Source: an uncultured Alistipes sp.
Lineage (GTDB): Bacteria; Bacteroidota; Bacteroidia; Bacteroidales; Rikenellaceae
DNA: 64,000 nt
Assembly (NCBI GenBank): GCA_944321965.1
Contig: CALUNH010000001.1
Coordinates: 156,572 to 220,571, forward strand
Reading direction: 5' to 3'
The position numbers were made by a program, and so were the translations under genes. The notes under the pieces were generated by a model. The model was not told the origin of the DNA. It was given only the letters and a program-made list of their open reading frames with translations, and searched no databases. Positions 1 through 9,192 of the stretch are shown here, piece by piece. Position 1 is the first letter of the stretch. Every line of letters begins with the position of its first letter.

Positions 1-1
1 A

Positions 2-1903
2 AGCAATCAGAAACTCACCATCGCCGCAGCCGCGGCCGGGAGCGAAACCGCCCTTTTCTATACCGACCTCGAATGGCGGAGCGGCAGGCACAGGTTTGCC
101 CTCTATACCCCTTACAACGAATCGAACACCTCGACGATCATCCGGGGAACGCTTCCGACGACCTATGCGCAAACCGGCTCCTCTGCCGACTACCTCGACC
201 GCTACAACCTGACCTACGGCGTCGTGGAGACCGAACCCACGGCGGTAAACACCCCGGTTACGGTAGCCATGAAGTCGATGCTCACGCCGGTGGAGATCCA
301 CATCCAATCCGCGAAGTACACCTCCGGCTGGACCGTCGAGCAGGTCACGGTCGAAGCGCCGGCCAATCAGGTGCTGGCCGGGGAGTACACCTTCGACCTG
401 GCGACCGAAGCCCACGAATTCACCGGGGAGAAGGCCTCCAAAGTAACGATCAACCTGCCGAGCCTTCCGATGTCGGAGGAGGGGGTCGACGCCTACCTGC
501 TGACGACAGCCGGTGAAGCGGCGAGCACGCCCTGCACGTTCGAGATCACCATCGCCCACGAAGAGGAGGGCAACCTGCTGCTGCGCGGCACGCACACGCT
601 CGGCGCAGCCACGGAGCTCTCCGTCGACAGTTTCGAATCGACCGTCATCGGCGACGAAGCCATCGACCTGAGCAAGCTGAACGGCCGGAACGAAACGGCC
701 AACTGCTACATAGCCTCCCAGCCGGGCGTGACCTACAAGTTCCCGGCCACGGTGATGGGCAACGGCTATACGACCCCGGCCGTTCCGGGCTATACCACCA
801 ACGACGGCATGGCTCCGGGCATTACGCCGACACGTCTCGACCCGAAATCGGCCCAGGTACTCTGGCAGACGGCGCCCGATCTGGTCAGCAACATCAAGCT
901 GCGGAACGGATACGTCTACTTTACGCTCAACGGAGAAGCCGGAGGCGGAACCTTGACCGCCGGGAATGCCGTGATCGCCGTTTACAGCGGAGCCGGAGCC
1001 ACCGGAGAGATCCTCTGGAGCTGGCACATCTGGGTAACGGACGCCGATCTCGACGCACGTCTCCAGACCTGGACCGTACACGCCGACGCCGCCCAATACA
1101 CCTCCTACCGCGATCCGCAGCTCATGGACCGCAACCTCGGAGCCCTGACTACGGCGGAGTTCAGCGAATCGGGAACCAACGAATCGCACGGTCTGCACTA
1201 CCAGTGGGGCCGCAAGGATCCCTTCATCGGAGCCGACAATTCGGGCAGCCAGAGCCGTGTCGCCGCGCCGACCTACGACAGCCAGAACAAGGAGCTGGGA
1301 GCCATGACAAGCGCCTCGTCGTTCTCGTCGGCCGCCGCCTGGACCCATGTGGCCCAGAAACTTTCGCGGAGCGACATTGCGAAGTATCCGATGGCCTTCG
1401 TCGCAGGGGCGGACAACCACTTCTGGATGGAGGAGACGGCCCACGACCTGTGGGGACTCCCGATCAGCGGCATCGAGACCAACGACCTCGGCCACAAAAC
1501 CATCTACGACCCGTGTCCCCCGGGTTACCGCGTGATGAATCCCTACGCCATGTCGGGAGTCACGTCGGCAATGGCCGGAGGAGCACTGAAGAATCTTACG
1601 CACCGGGTGCTGAACGCCTCGACCTACCGCGACGACCAGACCGGACTTCAGGTCTACTGCGACGAAGCCCGCACGACGATTGCAAGGTTACCGGCCGGCG
1701 GTCTCGTCTACTACGAAAAGGCGGACAATTTCTTCCCCTTCGACCGGACCGGAACCTACGGATACTACTGGACGACGACGATGATGTCCTCGGGCAACAG
1801 CTTCCAGGCCTGCCGGATGCACTTCGACTGGAACAACTTCGTCTCAATCGAAAAGGCCTACGCCTCCTACGGGCACAATGTACGGTGTGAAAAAATCAAA
1901 TGA
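2..1903 (+). CDS. Fimbrillin-like surface protein with C-terminal FISUMP domain (5' partial)
   Basis: The frame is open from the left edge, so the start and any signal peptide lie outside the window; 633 residues are visible. The middle part carries the motif TANCYI (near 697-714) followed by a KFPATVMGNG segment, typical of Bacteroidales fimbrillin/Mfa-like and related surface proteins. The last third (from about 1122) matches the FISUMP (Fibrobacter succinogenes major paralogous) domain: MDRNLGAL, HYQWGRKDPF, YDPCPPGYRV, and a final YYWTTT...VRCEK segment. It is probably surface exposed. Its stop overlaps the start of the next gene as ATGA, so it belongs to the sialic-acid operon and may bind a glycan or act in adhesion; that role is inference. 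Confidence 0.8.
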   Translation, partial: SNQKLTIAAAAAGSETALFYTDLEWRSGRHRFALYTPYNESNTSTIIRGTLPTTYAQTGSSADYLDRYNLTYGVVETEPTAVNTPVTVAMKSMLTPVEIHIQSAKYTSGWTVEQVTVEAPANQVLAGEYTFDLATEAHEFTGEKASKVTINLPSLPMSEEGVDAYLLTTAGEAASTPCTFEITIAHEEEGNLLLRGTHTLGAATELSVDSFESTVIGDEAIDLSKLNGRNETANCYIASQPGVTYKFPATVMGNGYTTPAVPGYTTNDGMAPGITPTRLDPKSAQVLWQTAPDLVSNIKLRNGYVYFTLNGEAGGGTLTAGNAVIAVYSGAGATGEILWSWHIWVTDADLDARLQTWTVHADAAQYTSYRDPQLMDRNLGALTTAEFSESGTNESHGLHYQWGRKDPFIGADNSGSQSRVAAPTYDSQNKELGAMTSASSFSSAAAWTHVAQKLSRSDIAKYPMAFVAGADNHFWMEETAHDLWGLPISGIETNDLGHKTIYDPCPPGYRVMNPYAMSGVTSAMAGGALKNLTHRVLNASTYRDDQTGLQVYCDEARTTIARLPAGGLVYYEKADNFFPFDRTGTYGYYWTTTMMSSGNSFQACRMHFDWNNFVSIEKAYASYGHNVRCEKIK

Positions 1904-3102
1904 TCACAACCATGATCGAAGAAAATCTGAATTACCTGAAAAAGTGCCGGGAGCGCTGTGCCTCGGACCTGGTCGGCAACATTCTCCCCTTCTGGATGGA
2001 GCACGGGCTCGACACCCGCAACGGCGGCATCTACACCTGCCTCGACCGCGAAGGGACGCTGATGGATCCGACCAAATCGGTCTGGTTCCAGGGACGCTTC
2101 GGCTACATCGCCGCCTGCGCCAGCCTCTTCGACCGGAGCCGTCCCGAATGGCTCGCGGCCTCGAAATCCGCCATCGACTTCCTCGAAACCCACTGTTTCG
2201 ACGAGGACGGACACATGTTCTTCTCCGTCACGGCCGACGGACAGCCGGTCCAGAAGCGCCGCTACGTCTTCTCGGAGTGCTTCGCGGCGATGGCCATGGC
2301 CGAATACGCCCTGGCAGCCGGTGACCGCAGCTATGCTGTGAAGGCCGCGGAGCTCTTCAAACGCATCCTCACGATGCTGGGTACGCCCGGATTCCTCGAA
2401 CCGAAATATCGGTTCGAGGCCCGGGGCCACTCGATCACGATGCTGCTCATCAACGTGGCGAACGTCGTCGGGCAGGTCAGCGGCGACCCCGCCCTGGAGG
2501 CTCAAATCAACCGCTCGATCGACGAGCTGAAACGTTACTTCATGCACGAGGAGTACCGGACCATTCTGGAGTGCGTCGGCCCGCAGGGCGAATTCATCGA
2601 CACGGGAATCGGCCGCACGATCAACCCCGGGCACTGCATGGAGACCGGGTGGTTCATCCTCGACATCGCCCGCAAACGGGGCTGGGACCCCGCGCTGGTC
2701 GAGATGGGCACGACGATCATCGACTGGGCCTGGGACTGGGGCTGGGACGAGGCCTACGGCGGAATGATCAACTTCCGCGACTGCAGGCACTTCCCGCCGC
2801 AGGACTATTCACAGGACATGAAGTTCTGGTGGCCGCAGTGCGAAACGATCCTCGCATCGCTCTACGCCTGGCAAGCTACGGGCAACGAAAAGTACCTGCA
2901 GATGCACCGCCGGGCCTTCGAATACGCCTTCGGGGCCTTCCCCGACCCGGTTTTCGGCGAGTGGTACGGATATCTCCACCGCGACGGAACCGTCGCGCAA
3001 CCGGCCAAGGGAAACCTCTTCAAGGGTCCGTTCCACATCCCGCGGATGATGCTGACCGCCACCCGGCTCTACGACGAAATTCTTACCCCAAACGAAAAAT
3101 GA
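1900..3102 (+). CDS. nanE: N-acylglucosamine 2-epimerase (AGE/RnBP family, ManNAc to GlcNAc)
   Basis: A 400-residue cytoplasmic epimerase of the renin-binding-protein family, an alpha6/alpha6 barrel. It interconverts N-acetylmannosamine, released from Neu5Ac by the lyase, and N-acetylglucosamine. B. fragilis uses this family in place of the phosphate-dependent NanE, and the symbol is used here in that sense. The two family histidines appear in the motifs NPGHCMETGW (about residue 243) and FKGPFHIPRM (about residue 377). Length is normal. The start chosen overlaps the upstream stop as ATGA; a second ATG lies at 1912. Neighbouring sialidases and NanO/U-type genes support the role. No lyase is visible, so it probably lies upstream of the window or elsewhere. 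Confidence 0.9.
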   Translation: MITTMIEENLNYLKKCRERCASDLVGNILPFWMEHGLDTRNGGIYTCLDREGTLMDPTKSVWFQGRFGYIAACASLFDRSRPEWLAASKSAIDFLETHCFDEDGHMFFSVTADGQPVQKRRYVFSECFAAMAMAEYALAAGDRSYAVKAAELFKRILTMLGTPGFLEPKYRFEARGHSITMLLINVANVVGQVSGDPALEAQINRSIDELKRYFMHEEYRTILECVGPQGEFIDTGIGRTINPGHCMETGWFILDIARKRGWDPALVEMGTTIIDWAWDWGWDEAYGGMINFRDCRHFPPQDYSQDMKFWWPQCETILASLYAWQATGNEKYLQMHRRAFEYAFGAFPDPVFGEWYGYLHRDGTVAQPAKGNLFKGPFHIPRMMLTATRLYDEILTPNEK

Positions 3103-4334
3103 CCATGAAAAACTACTTGATCGGATTGAACCTCATAATCACCCTTACGTGCCTCCCGCTTCTGGCGATGTCGTGCTCGGAGGAGATCACCCGCCCGGAG
3201 GTCATCACCCCGCTGATGCCCGACCTGGGGCCCGAAGGCACCGCCGGCAGCGTCGGGCTGAGCAACGTGACCCGGACGACGATCTGCCAGGCCGGCACCA
3301 ACGTCGACGTCTACCGCATTCCGTCGATCGTAACGGCCCGGGACGGCTCGCTGCTGGTCTTCTGCGAGTGGCGTCACGAGTCGTGGCGCGACAAGAGCTA
3401 CACCGACATCGTCGTGCGGCGCAGCACCGATGACGGCAAGACGTGGAGCACGGCCCAGAACCTGACGGGCAGCATCAACAGCGGCGAATTCGCCTACATG
3501 GACCCCACGCCGGTGGTGGACGAGCAGACCGGGGAGATCTTCCTCTTCTGCACGCGCTGGAACGAACTCGACACGGATGCCACCAAGAACCGCGCCTTCC
3601 GCATCTCCTCGACGGACCACGGCGTGACGTGGAGCGCCCCGAAGGATGTCTCGGACGAGATCATCGTCCCGGGGCTTTACAGCGGCGGTTTCGGTCCGGG
3701 CCACGGCATCACGATCCGCGAAGGGCAGCACGCCGGGCGCCTGGTGGTCATCACGCGCCAGAGCAACGGCAGCCGCAATACGGGCTATGCCATCTACTCC
3801 GATGACCACGGCAAGACGTGGCACTACGGCTCCTCGACCAACGGCGCCGAGAGCCAGATCGCCGAATCGGGCGTCAACCGCCTCTACCTGAACCTGCGCC
3901 AGGGCGAATCGCGCTATACGACCACGTCGGTCGACGGCGGCGAGAGCTGGTCTCCGGCGATGATCGACAATTCGCTGCCGGTGGTCTCGGGCGGCTGCCA
4001 GGCCAGCGTCCTCGGGACGGGCAGCAACATGGTCTTCTACTGCGGTCCGAAGGGCGGCGCGCGGACCGACACCAACGACAACCGCAGCGGCCTGACGCTC
4101 TTCCGCAGTGCCGTGGGCGGCAGCGGCTGGACCCGCAAACAGGAGCTCTACACCCTGGCCGCGGGATACTCCGACATGACGCTGCTTCAGGACGGGCGCC
4201 TGGCCATCGTCTTCGAGGCCGGGCCCGAACAGGGCTTCACGCTGAATGCCCAGCGCCCGGCGGGCTGGATGCGCCTCGACCTGATCATCTGCCCGAAGGA
4301 AATCACGGATTACGACTACTGGTTCGAACAATAA
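3099..4334 (+). CDS. nanH: Exo-alpha-sialidase (GH33), surface lipoprotein
   Basis: A 411-residue sialidase that removes terminal sialic acid from host glycoconjugates. A lipoprotein signal peptide ends in LLAMSC, followed by SEE, an acidic stretch of the kind that sends Bacteroidetes lipoproteins to the cell surface. The arginine motif YRIPSIV is near residue 70. Four Asp-boxes are readable: STDDGKTWS, STDHGVTWS, SDDHGKTWH and SVDGGESWS, as expected for a six-bladed GH33 propeller. The start at 3099 overlaps the nanE stop as ATGA; the ATG at 3105 is an equally possible start. It is the first of two sialidases in the operon. Linkage preference cannot be read from the sequence. Confidence 0.9.
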   Translation: MTMKNYLIGLNLIITLTCLPLLAMSCSEEITRPEVITPLMPDLGPEGTAGSVGLSNVTRTTICQAGTNVDVYRIPSIVTARDGSLLVFCEWRHESWRDKSYTDIVVRRSTDDGKTWSTAQNLTGSINSGEFAYMDPTPVVDEQTGEIFLFCTRWNELDTDATKNRAFRISSTDHGVTWSAPKDVSDEIIVPGLYSGGFGPGHGITIREGQHAGRLVVITRQSNGSRNTGYAIYSDDHGKTWHYGSSTNGAESQIAESGVNRLYLNLRQGESRYTTTSVDGGESWSPAMIDNSLPVVSGGCQASVLGTGSNMVFYCGPKGGARTDTNDNRSGLTLFRSAVGGSGWTRKQELYTLAAGYSDMTLLQDGRLAIVFEAGPEQGFTLNAQRPAGWMRLDLIICPKEITDYDYWFEQ

Positions 4335-4347
4335 AGCACTTACGATC

Positions 4348-7300
4348 ATGAAAAACATCATACGGTTGACAACCGCTGTATTGACAGCGATATGCCTGTT
4401 CGTGTCGGTCGACGTGGCGGCAAAGGGACAGGTCCGGGTTTCGGGACGGATTCTCGATTCGTCGGGGAATCCGGTGGTCGGCGTGGCCGTCATCGAAAAG
4501 GGTACGGCCAACGGTACGATCTCCGACAGCGAAGGCAATTACACCCTGACGGTCGAAGGGCCGGATGCGGTCCTGACGTTCAGCTGCCTGGGGTACATCG
4601 GGCAGGATCTGGCGACGGGAAACCGTTCGCAGATCAACGTCACGCTGCAGGAGGACACGCTCAACATCAACGAAGTGATCGTCACGGGTTACGGACAGAC
4701 GGTGACCAAGGACAAGCTGACGGCGGCCATCTCGAAGGTTTCGAGCGAGGTGCTGGAGCGCGGCGCCCACAGCAACGTGCTGCAGGCCCTCTCGGGAAGC
4801 GTCACGGGTACGCGCATCTCCACGACGACCGGACAGCCCGGATCGTCGCCCTCGATCGTCATCCGCGGCGGTGCGGCCCTCGACGGCAGCGGTACGCCGC
4901 TCTACGTGATCGACGGCATCCAGAAACCGGACCTCTCGGACATCAACAGCAACGACATCGAGTCGATCGAGATCCTGAAGGACGCCGCCGCCACGGCACT
5001 CTATGGTGCCAAGGCCAACGCGGGCGTGGTGCTGGTGACCACCAAGCAGGGAAAACGCGGCATGGCCGAGATCTCGTTCAAGGCCAAGGTGGGTCTGAGC
5101 TACCTGCGCAATACCTCGGAGTTCCTCGCGGCCGACGACTACCTCTATTACCTGCGGCTGGCGGCCTACCGTTCGGGCAATACGGCCTCGCTCTCGGCCC
5201 CGGGCCCCTACGGCACGGGCAACGTCTACGAAGCGGACGGAAACGCCTCGTCCGAGGGTGTCTACAGCACGATGTTCCTCACCGACGAGAACGCCTTCCT
5301 GCTCGACCAGGGATACAAGAGCATGGTCGACCCGATCACGGGCAAGACGATCATCTACAATGAATTCTCCTCGCGGGACGTCTCGGTGCGCGACGTGGCC
5401 ATCACCCAGGACTACAACATCTCGGCATCGGGCGGAAACGACCGCGGCAAGTATTACGCCAGCATCGGCTACTACGACGAGCAGGGTTTCCCGGTGATCT
5501 CCGAGTACAAGCGCATCTCGATGCTCGGCAACGGCTCCTACAAGATCACGCCGTGGCTCGAATCCTCCTCGTCGTTCAACTTCAGCCAGTCGGACAAGCT
5601 CGGGGTTTCGGACTACATCAGCGGCGGCGAGAAGAACTTCTTCGGCATCATGTACTCGGCACCCCCGACCATGCGCCAATACAACCTCGACGGCGAGGAG
5701 ATCATCTGCACGACGAACTGGGAAAACGGCAACTGGGCGGCAGCACAGGACTTCTTCTACCGCCGCCACACCAACTACCGCTTCACGTTCAACCAGGGTC
5801 TGAAGTTCAACCTCACGAAGCACCTCTCGCTCAAACTCAACGGAATGCTCTACATGAACATGACCGAGGTCGAGAAGTCGAACAAGGCCTACCTCTCCAA
5901 ACCCGGCATCTGGAACGAGGACCGCGGGCGTTCGGACAACTACGCCCGGGGCGTGACGCAGACCTACAACGCGATCCTCGGCTACGAGAATTCGTGGAAC
6001 GACCACAACCTGAACGTCATCGCGGGTTACGAATACTACGACAAGTACAATTTCGGGTTCAACGTCTACGGCCAGGGCGCCGATTCCGACGACTTCATCA
6101 GCCTGGGCTATTTCGACAAGACCGAGGAGGCGAACATCACCAAGATCTCGATGAACTCGACGCACGTGCGTGAACGCAGCATGTCGTTCTTCGGGAACGT
6201 CATGTACGACTACAAGGGGAAATACCTCGCCTCGTTCTCGGCACGTTACGACGGTTACTCGAAGCTGGTGAACAACAAGTGGGGCTTCTTCCCGGGCATC
6301 AGCGCCGCGTGGAACATCCACAAGGAGGATTTCATGAGCGACACCTACGGCTGGCTGTCGAGCCTCAAGCTCCGGGCCGGATTCGGGCAGAACGGAAACG
6401 TGAACATCCTCTCGGGCGCCTACGACCTGCAGGGCAACTACGGCAAGACGGGCAACTACAACGGAACCTACGGCATCCTGATCAACAAACTCCCCTATCC
6501 GGACCTGACGTGGGAGAAGACCACCTCGGTGGACGTGGCCCTCGAAGCGGTCTTCTGGAACCGCCTCAGCGTCTCGGCCGGCGTCTACAACAAGGTAACC
6601 TCCGACCTGCTGGCGACGGTGCCCTACCCCAGTTCGAGCGGCGTAGGCTCGCAGTACACGAACAACGGCAAGGTCCGCAACCGCGGTCTGGAGCTTGAAC
6701 TCGACGCCACGCTCTACCAGAGCAAGGAGTGGATGATCCGCATGGGCGTGAATGCGACCTACATGCGTTCGAAGATCCTCCAGCTGCCCGACAACGGCAA
6801 CGAGAACAACCGCCAGGGCGGCGAGCAGGTCTACGACCCCCGCACCGGCGAACTGATCTGGGTCGGCGGCAAACAGGAGGGGCAGGAGTACGGTGCGGCC
6901 TACGCCTTCCGCATGACGGACATCATCCGCAGCAACAAGGACCTCGAACGCTACGCCTGGTACAAGGACGTGACACCGGCCGGCGGCACGATCTACGGCC
7001 CGGGGATCTGGGCGACGCTGACGGCCGAGGAGCAGCAGAAAGGACAGCTGCTGCAGCCGGGCGACGCGGTGTTCTACGACGTGAACGGAGACCAGGTCAT
7101 CGACCAGTACGACCGCGTCTACATGGGCAATCTGATCCCGCGCTGGATCGGCGGACTCAACTTCTCGGTGGCCTGGAAGGGGCTCGAACTCTATGCGAAG
7201 TTCGACTATGCCCTGGACTACGTGGCGGTCAACTCGCGCAAGCGCTGGTACATGGGGCTCTTCCAGGGGACCTTCAACACGATCAAGGAGAGCAAGGACA

Positions 7301-7620
7301 CCTGGTCGGAGCAGTATCCCGATGCAAAATACCCGATCCTGATGTACGCCGACAACAAATACCGGAACAACTACCGCGTCAGCGACATCTTCTACGACGA
7401 CTGCAGCTACCTCTGCGCCCGGGACATCACGCTCAGCTACACCCTCCCGGACAAGATCTGCAAGGCGATCCGGATGAAGCGTCTGACGCTCTCCGTGACG
7501 GGCCAGAACCTCTTCTACCTGACGAAATCGTCGCTCTACAGCCCGGAATACGGCGCCGATGACGAAAGCGGATACGGCATTCCGCGCACGGTGCTCTTCG
7601 GCATCCAGGCAACCTTCTAA
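4348..7620 (+). CDS. SusC/RagA-type TonB-dependent outer-membrane transporter (NanO-like)
   Basis: A 1090-residue outer-membrane receptor. A signal peptide (residues 1-25) is followed by a carboxypeptidase-D-like regulatory domain (about 28-115, beginning VRVSGRILDSSGNPVVG), a TonB-box region NINEVIVTGYG, a plug domain with IRGG and VIDGI motifs, and a long beta-barrel ending in an aromatic C-terminus (GIQATF). No N-terminal STN signalling domain is present, so it should not itself talk to an anti-sigma factor. It starts 13 bp after the sialidase and is followed 27 bp later by its SusD partner. Given the operon, it probably imports sialic acid or sialo-oligosaccharides, as NanO does in Tannerella and B. 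fragilis. The substrate is inference from context. Confidence 0.93.
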   Translation: MKNIIRLTTAVLTAICLFVSVDVAAKGQVRVSGRILDSSGNPVVGVAVIEKGTANGTISDSEGNYTLTVEGPDAVLTFSCLGYIGQDLATGNRSQINVTLQEDTLNINEVIVTGYGQTVTKDKLTAAISKVSSEVLERGAHSNVLQALSGSVTGTRISTTTGQPGSSPSIVIRGGAALDGSGTPLYVIDGIQKPDLSDINSNDIESIEILKDAAATALYGAKANAGVVLVTTKQGKRGMAEISFKAKVGLSYLRNTSEFLAADDYLYYLRLAAYRSGNTASLSAPGPYGTGNVYEADGNASSEGVYSTMFLTDENAFLLDQGYKSMVDPITGKTIIYNEFSSRDVSVRDVAITQDYNISASGGNDRGKYYASIGYYDEQGFPVISEYKRISMLGNGSYKITPWLESSSSFNFSQSDKLGVSDYISGGEKNFFGIMYSAPPTMRQYNLDGEEIICTTNWENGNWAAAQDFFYRRHTNYRFTFNQGLKFNLTKHLSLKLNGMLYMNMTEVEKSNKAYLSKPGIWNEDRGRSDNYARGVTQTYNAILGYENSWNDHNLNVIAGYEYYDKYNFGFNVYGQGADSDDFISLGYFDKTEEANITKISMNSTHVRERSMSFFGNVMYDYKGKYLASFSARYDGYSKLVNNKWGFFPGISAAWNIHKEDFMSDTYGWLSSLKLRAGFGQNGNVNILSGAYDLQGNYGKTGNYNGTYGILINKLPYPDLTWEKTTSVDVALEAVFWNRLSVSAGVYNKVTSDLLATVPYPSSSGVGSQYTNNGKVRNRGLELELDATLYQSKEWMIRMGVNATYMRSKILQLPDNGNENNRQGGEQVYDPRTGELIWVGGKQEGQEYGAAYAFRMTDIIRSNKDLERYAWYKDVTPAGGTIYGPGIWATLTAEEQQKGQLLQPGDAVFYDVNGDQVIDQYDRVYMGNLIPRWIGGLNFSVAWKGLELYAKFDYALDYVAVNSRKRWYMGLFQGTFNTIKESKDTWSEQYPDAKYPILMYADNKYRNNYRVSDIFYDDCSYLCARDITLSYTLPDKICKAIRMKRLTLSVTGQNLFYLTKSSLYSPEYGADDESGYGIPRTVLFGIQATF

Positions 7621-7647
7621 TTCCACGACCGTTTAGACGAATCGACC

Positions 7648-9171
7648 ATGAAAAACATTCGAAACATCATACTGGCCCTCTCCGGCCTGCTCATGGGAGC
7701 CTGCAACGCCCTGGAGCTGGGGCCCATCGACCAATATTCGATCAACAACTACTGGAACACCGAAGAGCAGTGCGAACGCTTCATGATCGGCCTCCACTAC
7801 CGCCTGAAGGAGAAGATGGAGACCATCATGGTCATGGGCGAGCTGCGCGGCGGAACGCTCTCCACCGAAGCCGTCACCTCGACCGGCGAAGCGGCCTCGA
7901 ACCTCGAAGCCGTGAGCAACAACCTCTCGGTCTCGAACCCCTGCCTGACGAACTGGGGCGACTTCTACATGGACATCTACCAGATCAACCACGCCATCGA
8001 GAAGATCTCCGGCGAGTGCGACTTCCTGCGCGACGAGACGCGGAAGACCTATCTCGGACAGCTGTACGGCCTGCGGGCGTTCTACTACTTCCACCTGCTG
8101 CGCACGTGGGGCGGGGTGCCGCTCTGCGACAAACCCGACGTGCTGCAGACGGGCGACCTGACCACGCTCAACAAGAAACGCGCCAGCGAGCAGGAGACCT
8201 GGAACTTCATCCGCAAGGACATCGACACGTCGTGCGACATGTACGCCGGGCTGGTCTACGGAAACTACAACGGGGCGAACTGCTACTGGAACAAGGCGGC
8301 GTCACAATGTCTGAAGGCCGAGGTCTACCTCTGGGGTGCGAAGGTGAAGCCCATCGGAGGCACGGGCGTTCTGTCGCCCGATCCGGCCGGTGACCTGCAG
8401 GCGGCAAAGGAGGCTCTCGAAGAGGTCGAGCCGCACTACAGCTACAATGCGAAGTTTGCGGACGCCTTCTCGCCGAAGAACAAGGACGCCAATCCGGAGA
8501 CGATCTTCGCGGCCCGCTACATGCTCAACGAAAGCACGAACTACTTCGTGAACTTCACCTACAACATCGCCATCTTCACGAAATATTTCGATGCCGAGGG
8601 GAACAAGCTCGGGAACGTGCTCAACATCGGCAGCGGCTACATGCGCTACGAATATTCGAAGGAGTTCTACGACTCGTTCGAGGAGGGCGACACGCGCCGC
8701 GACGCCACCTTCCTGCAGTTCTACCTCAAGGATACGGACGACGCGCTCTACGCGGCGGGCCGGAGCCTGCGGAAGTTCCTCGGCGACGTGAGCAACGGAA
8801 AGGTGCAGTACACGAACGACGTGCCGGTCTACCGCTACATGGACGTGGCGCTGATGCTGGCCGAGATCTGCAACGAGCTCGACGAACCGGGCGACACGAA
8901 GAAGTGGATTGACATCGTGCGCAAGCGCGCCTTCGGCAAGGACCAGCCCTTCACCTACACGGACAAGGAGGCGGCCGAGGAGGCAATCCTCCGGGAGCGG
9001 CGTGCGGAGTTCGTTGCCGAGAGCAAGTGCTGGTACGACGTGCGGCGGATGTGCGGCGGGAAATACGCCCTGGAGCTGGTCGGCGGCGACGAACGGCGGC
9101 TGTTGTGGCCGATCGATTCGGGCGTGCTCTCGAAAGACCCGCTCGTGGAGCAGAACGAAGCCTACAAGTAA
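7648..9171 (+). CDS. SusD/RagB-type surface glycan-binding lipoprotein (NanU-like)
   Basis: A 507-residue SusD-family lipoprotein. The signal peptide ends in LLMGAC, followed by a short NALELGP stretch. SusD hallmarks include an N-terminal region with RAFYYFHLLRTWGGVPL (about residue 140), the mid-protein KAEVYLWGAK helix, and the C-terminal ERRAEFVAE...WYDVRR motif before the conserved LLWPI segment. It would cap the SusC barrel and capture ligand; the NanU homologue of Tannerella binds free sialic acid. It lies 27 bp after the SusC gene and 21 bp before the next gene, in one transcription unit. Confidence 0.93.
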   Translation: MKNIRNIILALSGLLMGACNALELGPIDQYSINNYWNTEEQCERFMIGLHYRLKEKMETIMVMGELRGGTLSTEAVTSTGEAASNLEAVSNNLSVSNPCLTNWGDFYMDIYQINHAIEKISGECDFLRDETRKTYLGQLYGLRAFYYFHLLRTWGGVPLCDKPDVLQTGDLTTLNKKRASEQETWNFIRKDIDTSCDMYAGLVYGNYNGANCYWNKAASQCLKAEVYLWGAKVKPIGGTGVLSPDPAGDLQAAKEALEEVEPHYSYNAKFADAFSPKNKDANPETIFAARYMLNESTNYFVNFTYNIAIFTKYFDAEGNKLGNVLNIGSGYMRYEYSKEFYDSFEEGDTRRDATFLQFYLKDTDDALYAAGRSLRKFLGDVSNGKVQYTNDVPVYRYMDVALMLAEICNELDEPGDTKKWIDIVRKRAFGKDQPFTYTDKEAAEEAILRERRAEFVAESKCWYDVRRMCGGKYALELVGGDERRLLWPIDSGVLSKDPLVEQNEAYK

Positions 9172-9192
9172 CGGTCTGAAAAACGAACGGCC

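Noticed and set aside
4303..7626. Very long open frame antisense to the SusC gene (and similar ones antisense to 8302-11868 and 12910-15186)
   Set aside because: The translations are rich in Arg, Val, Asp and His and resemble no protein family, while the + strand frames match known families end to end. Open antisense frames are common in GC-rich genes.
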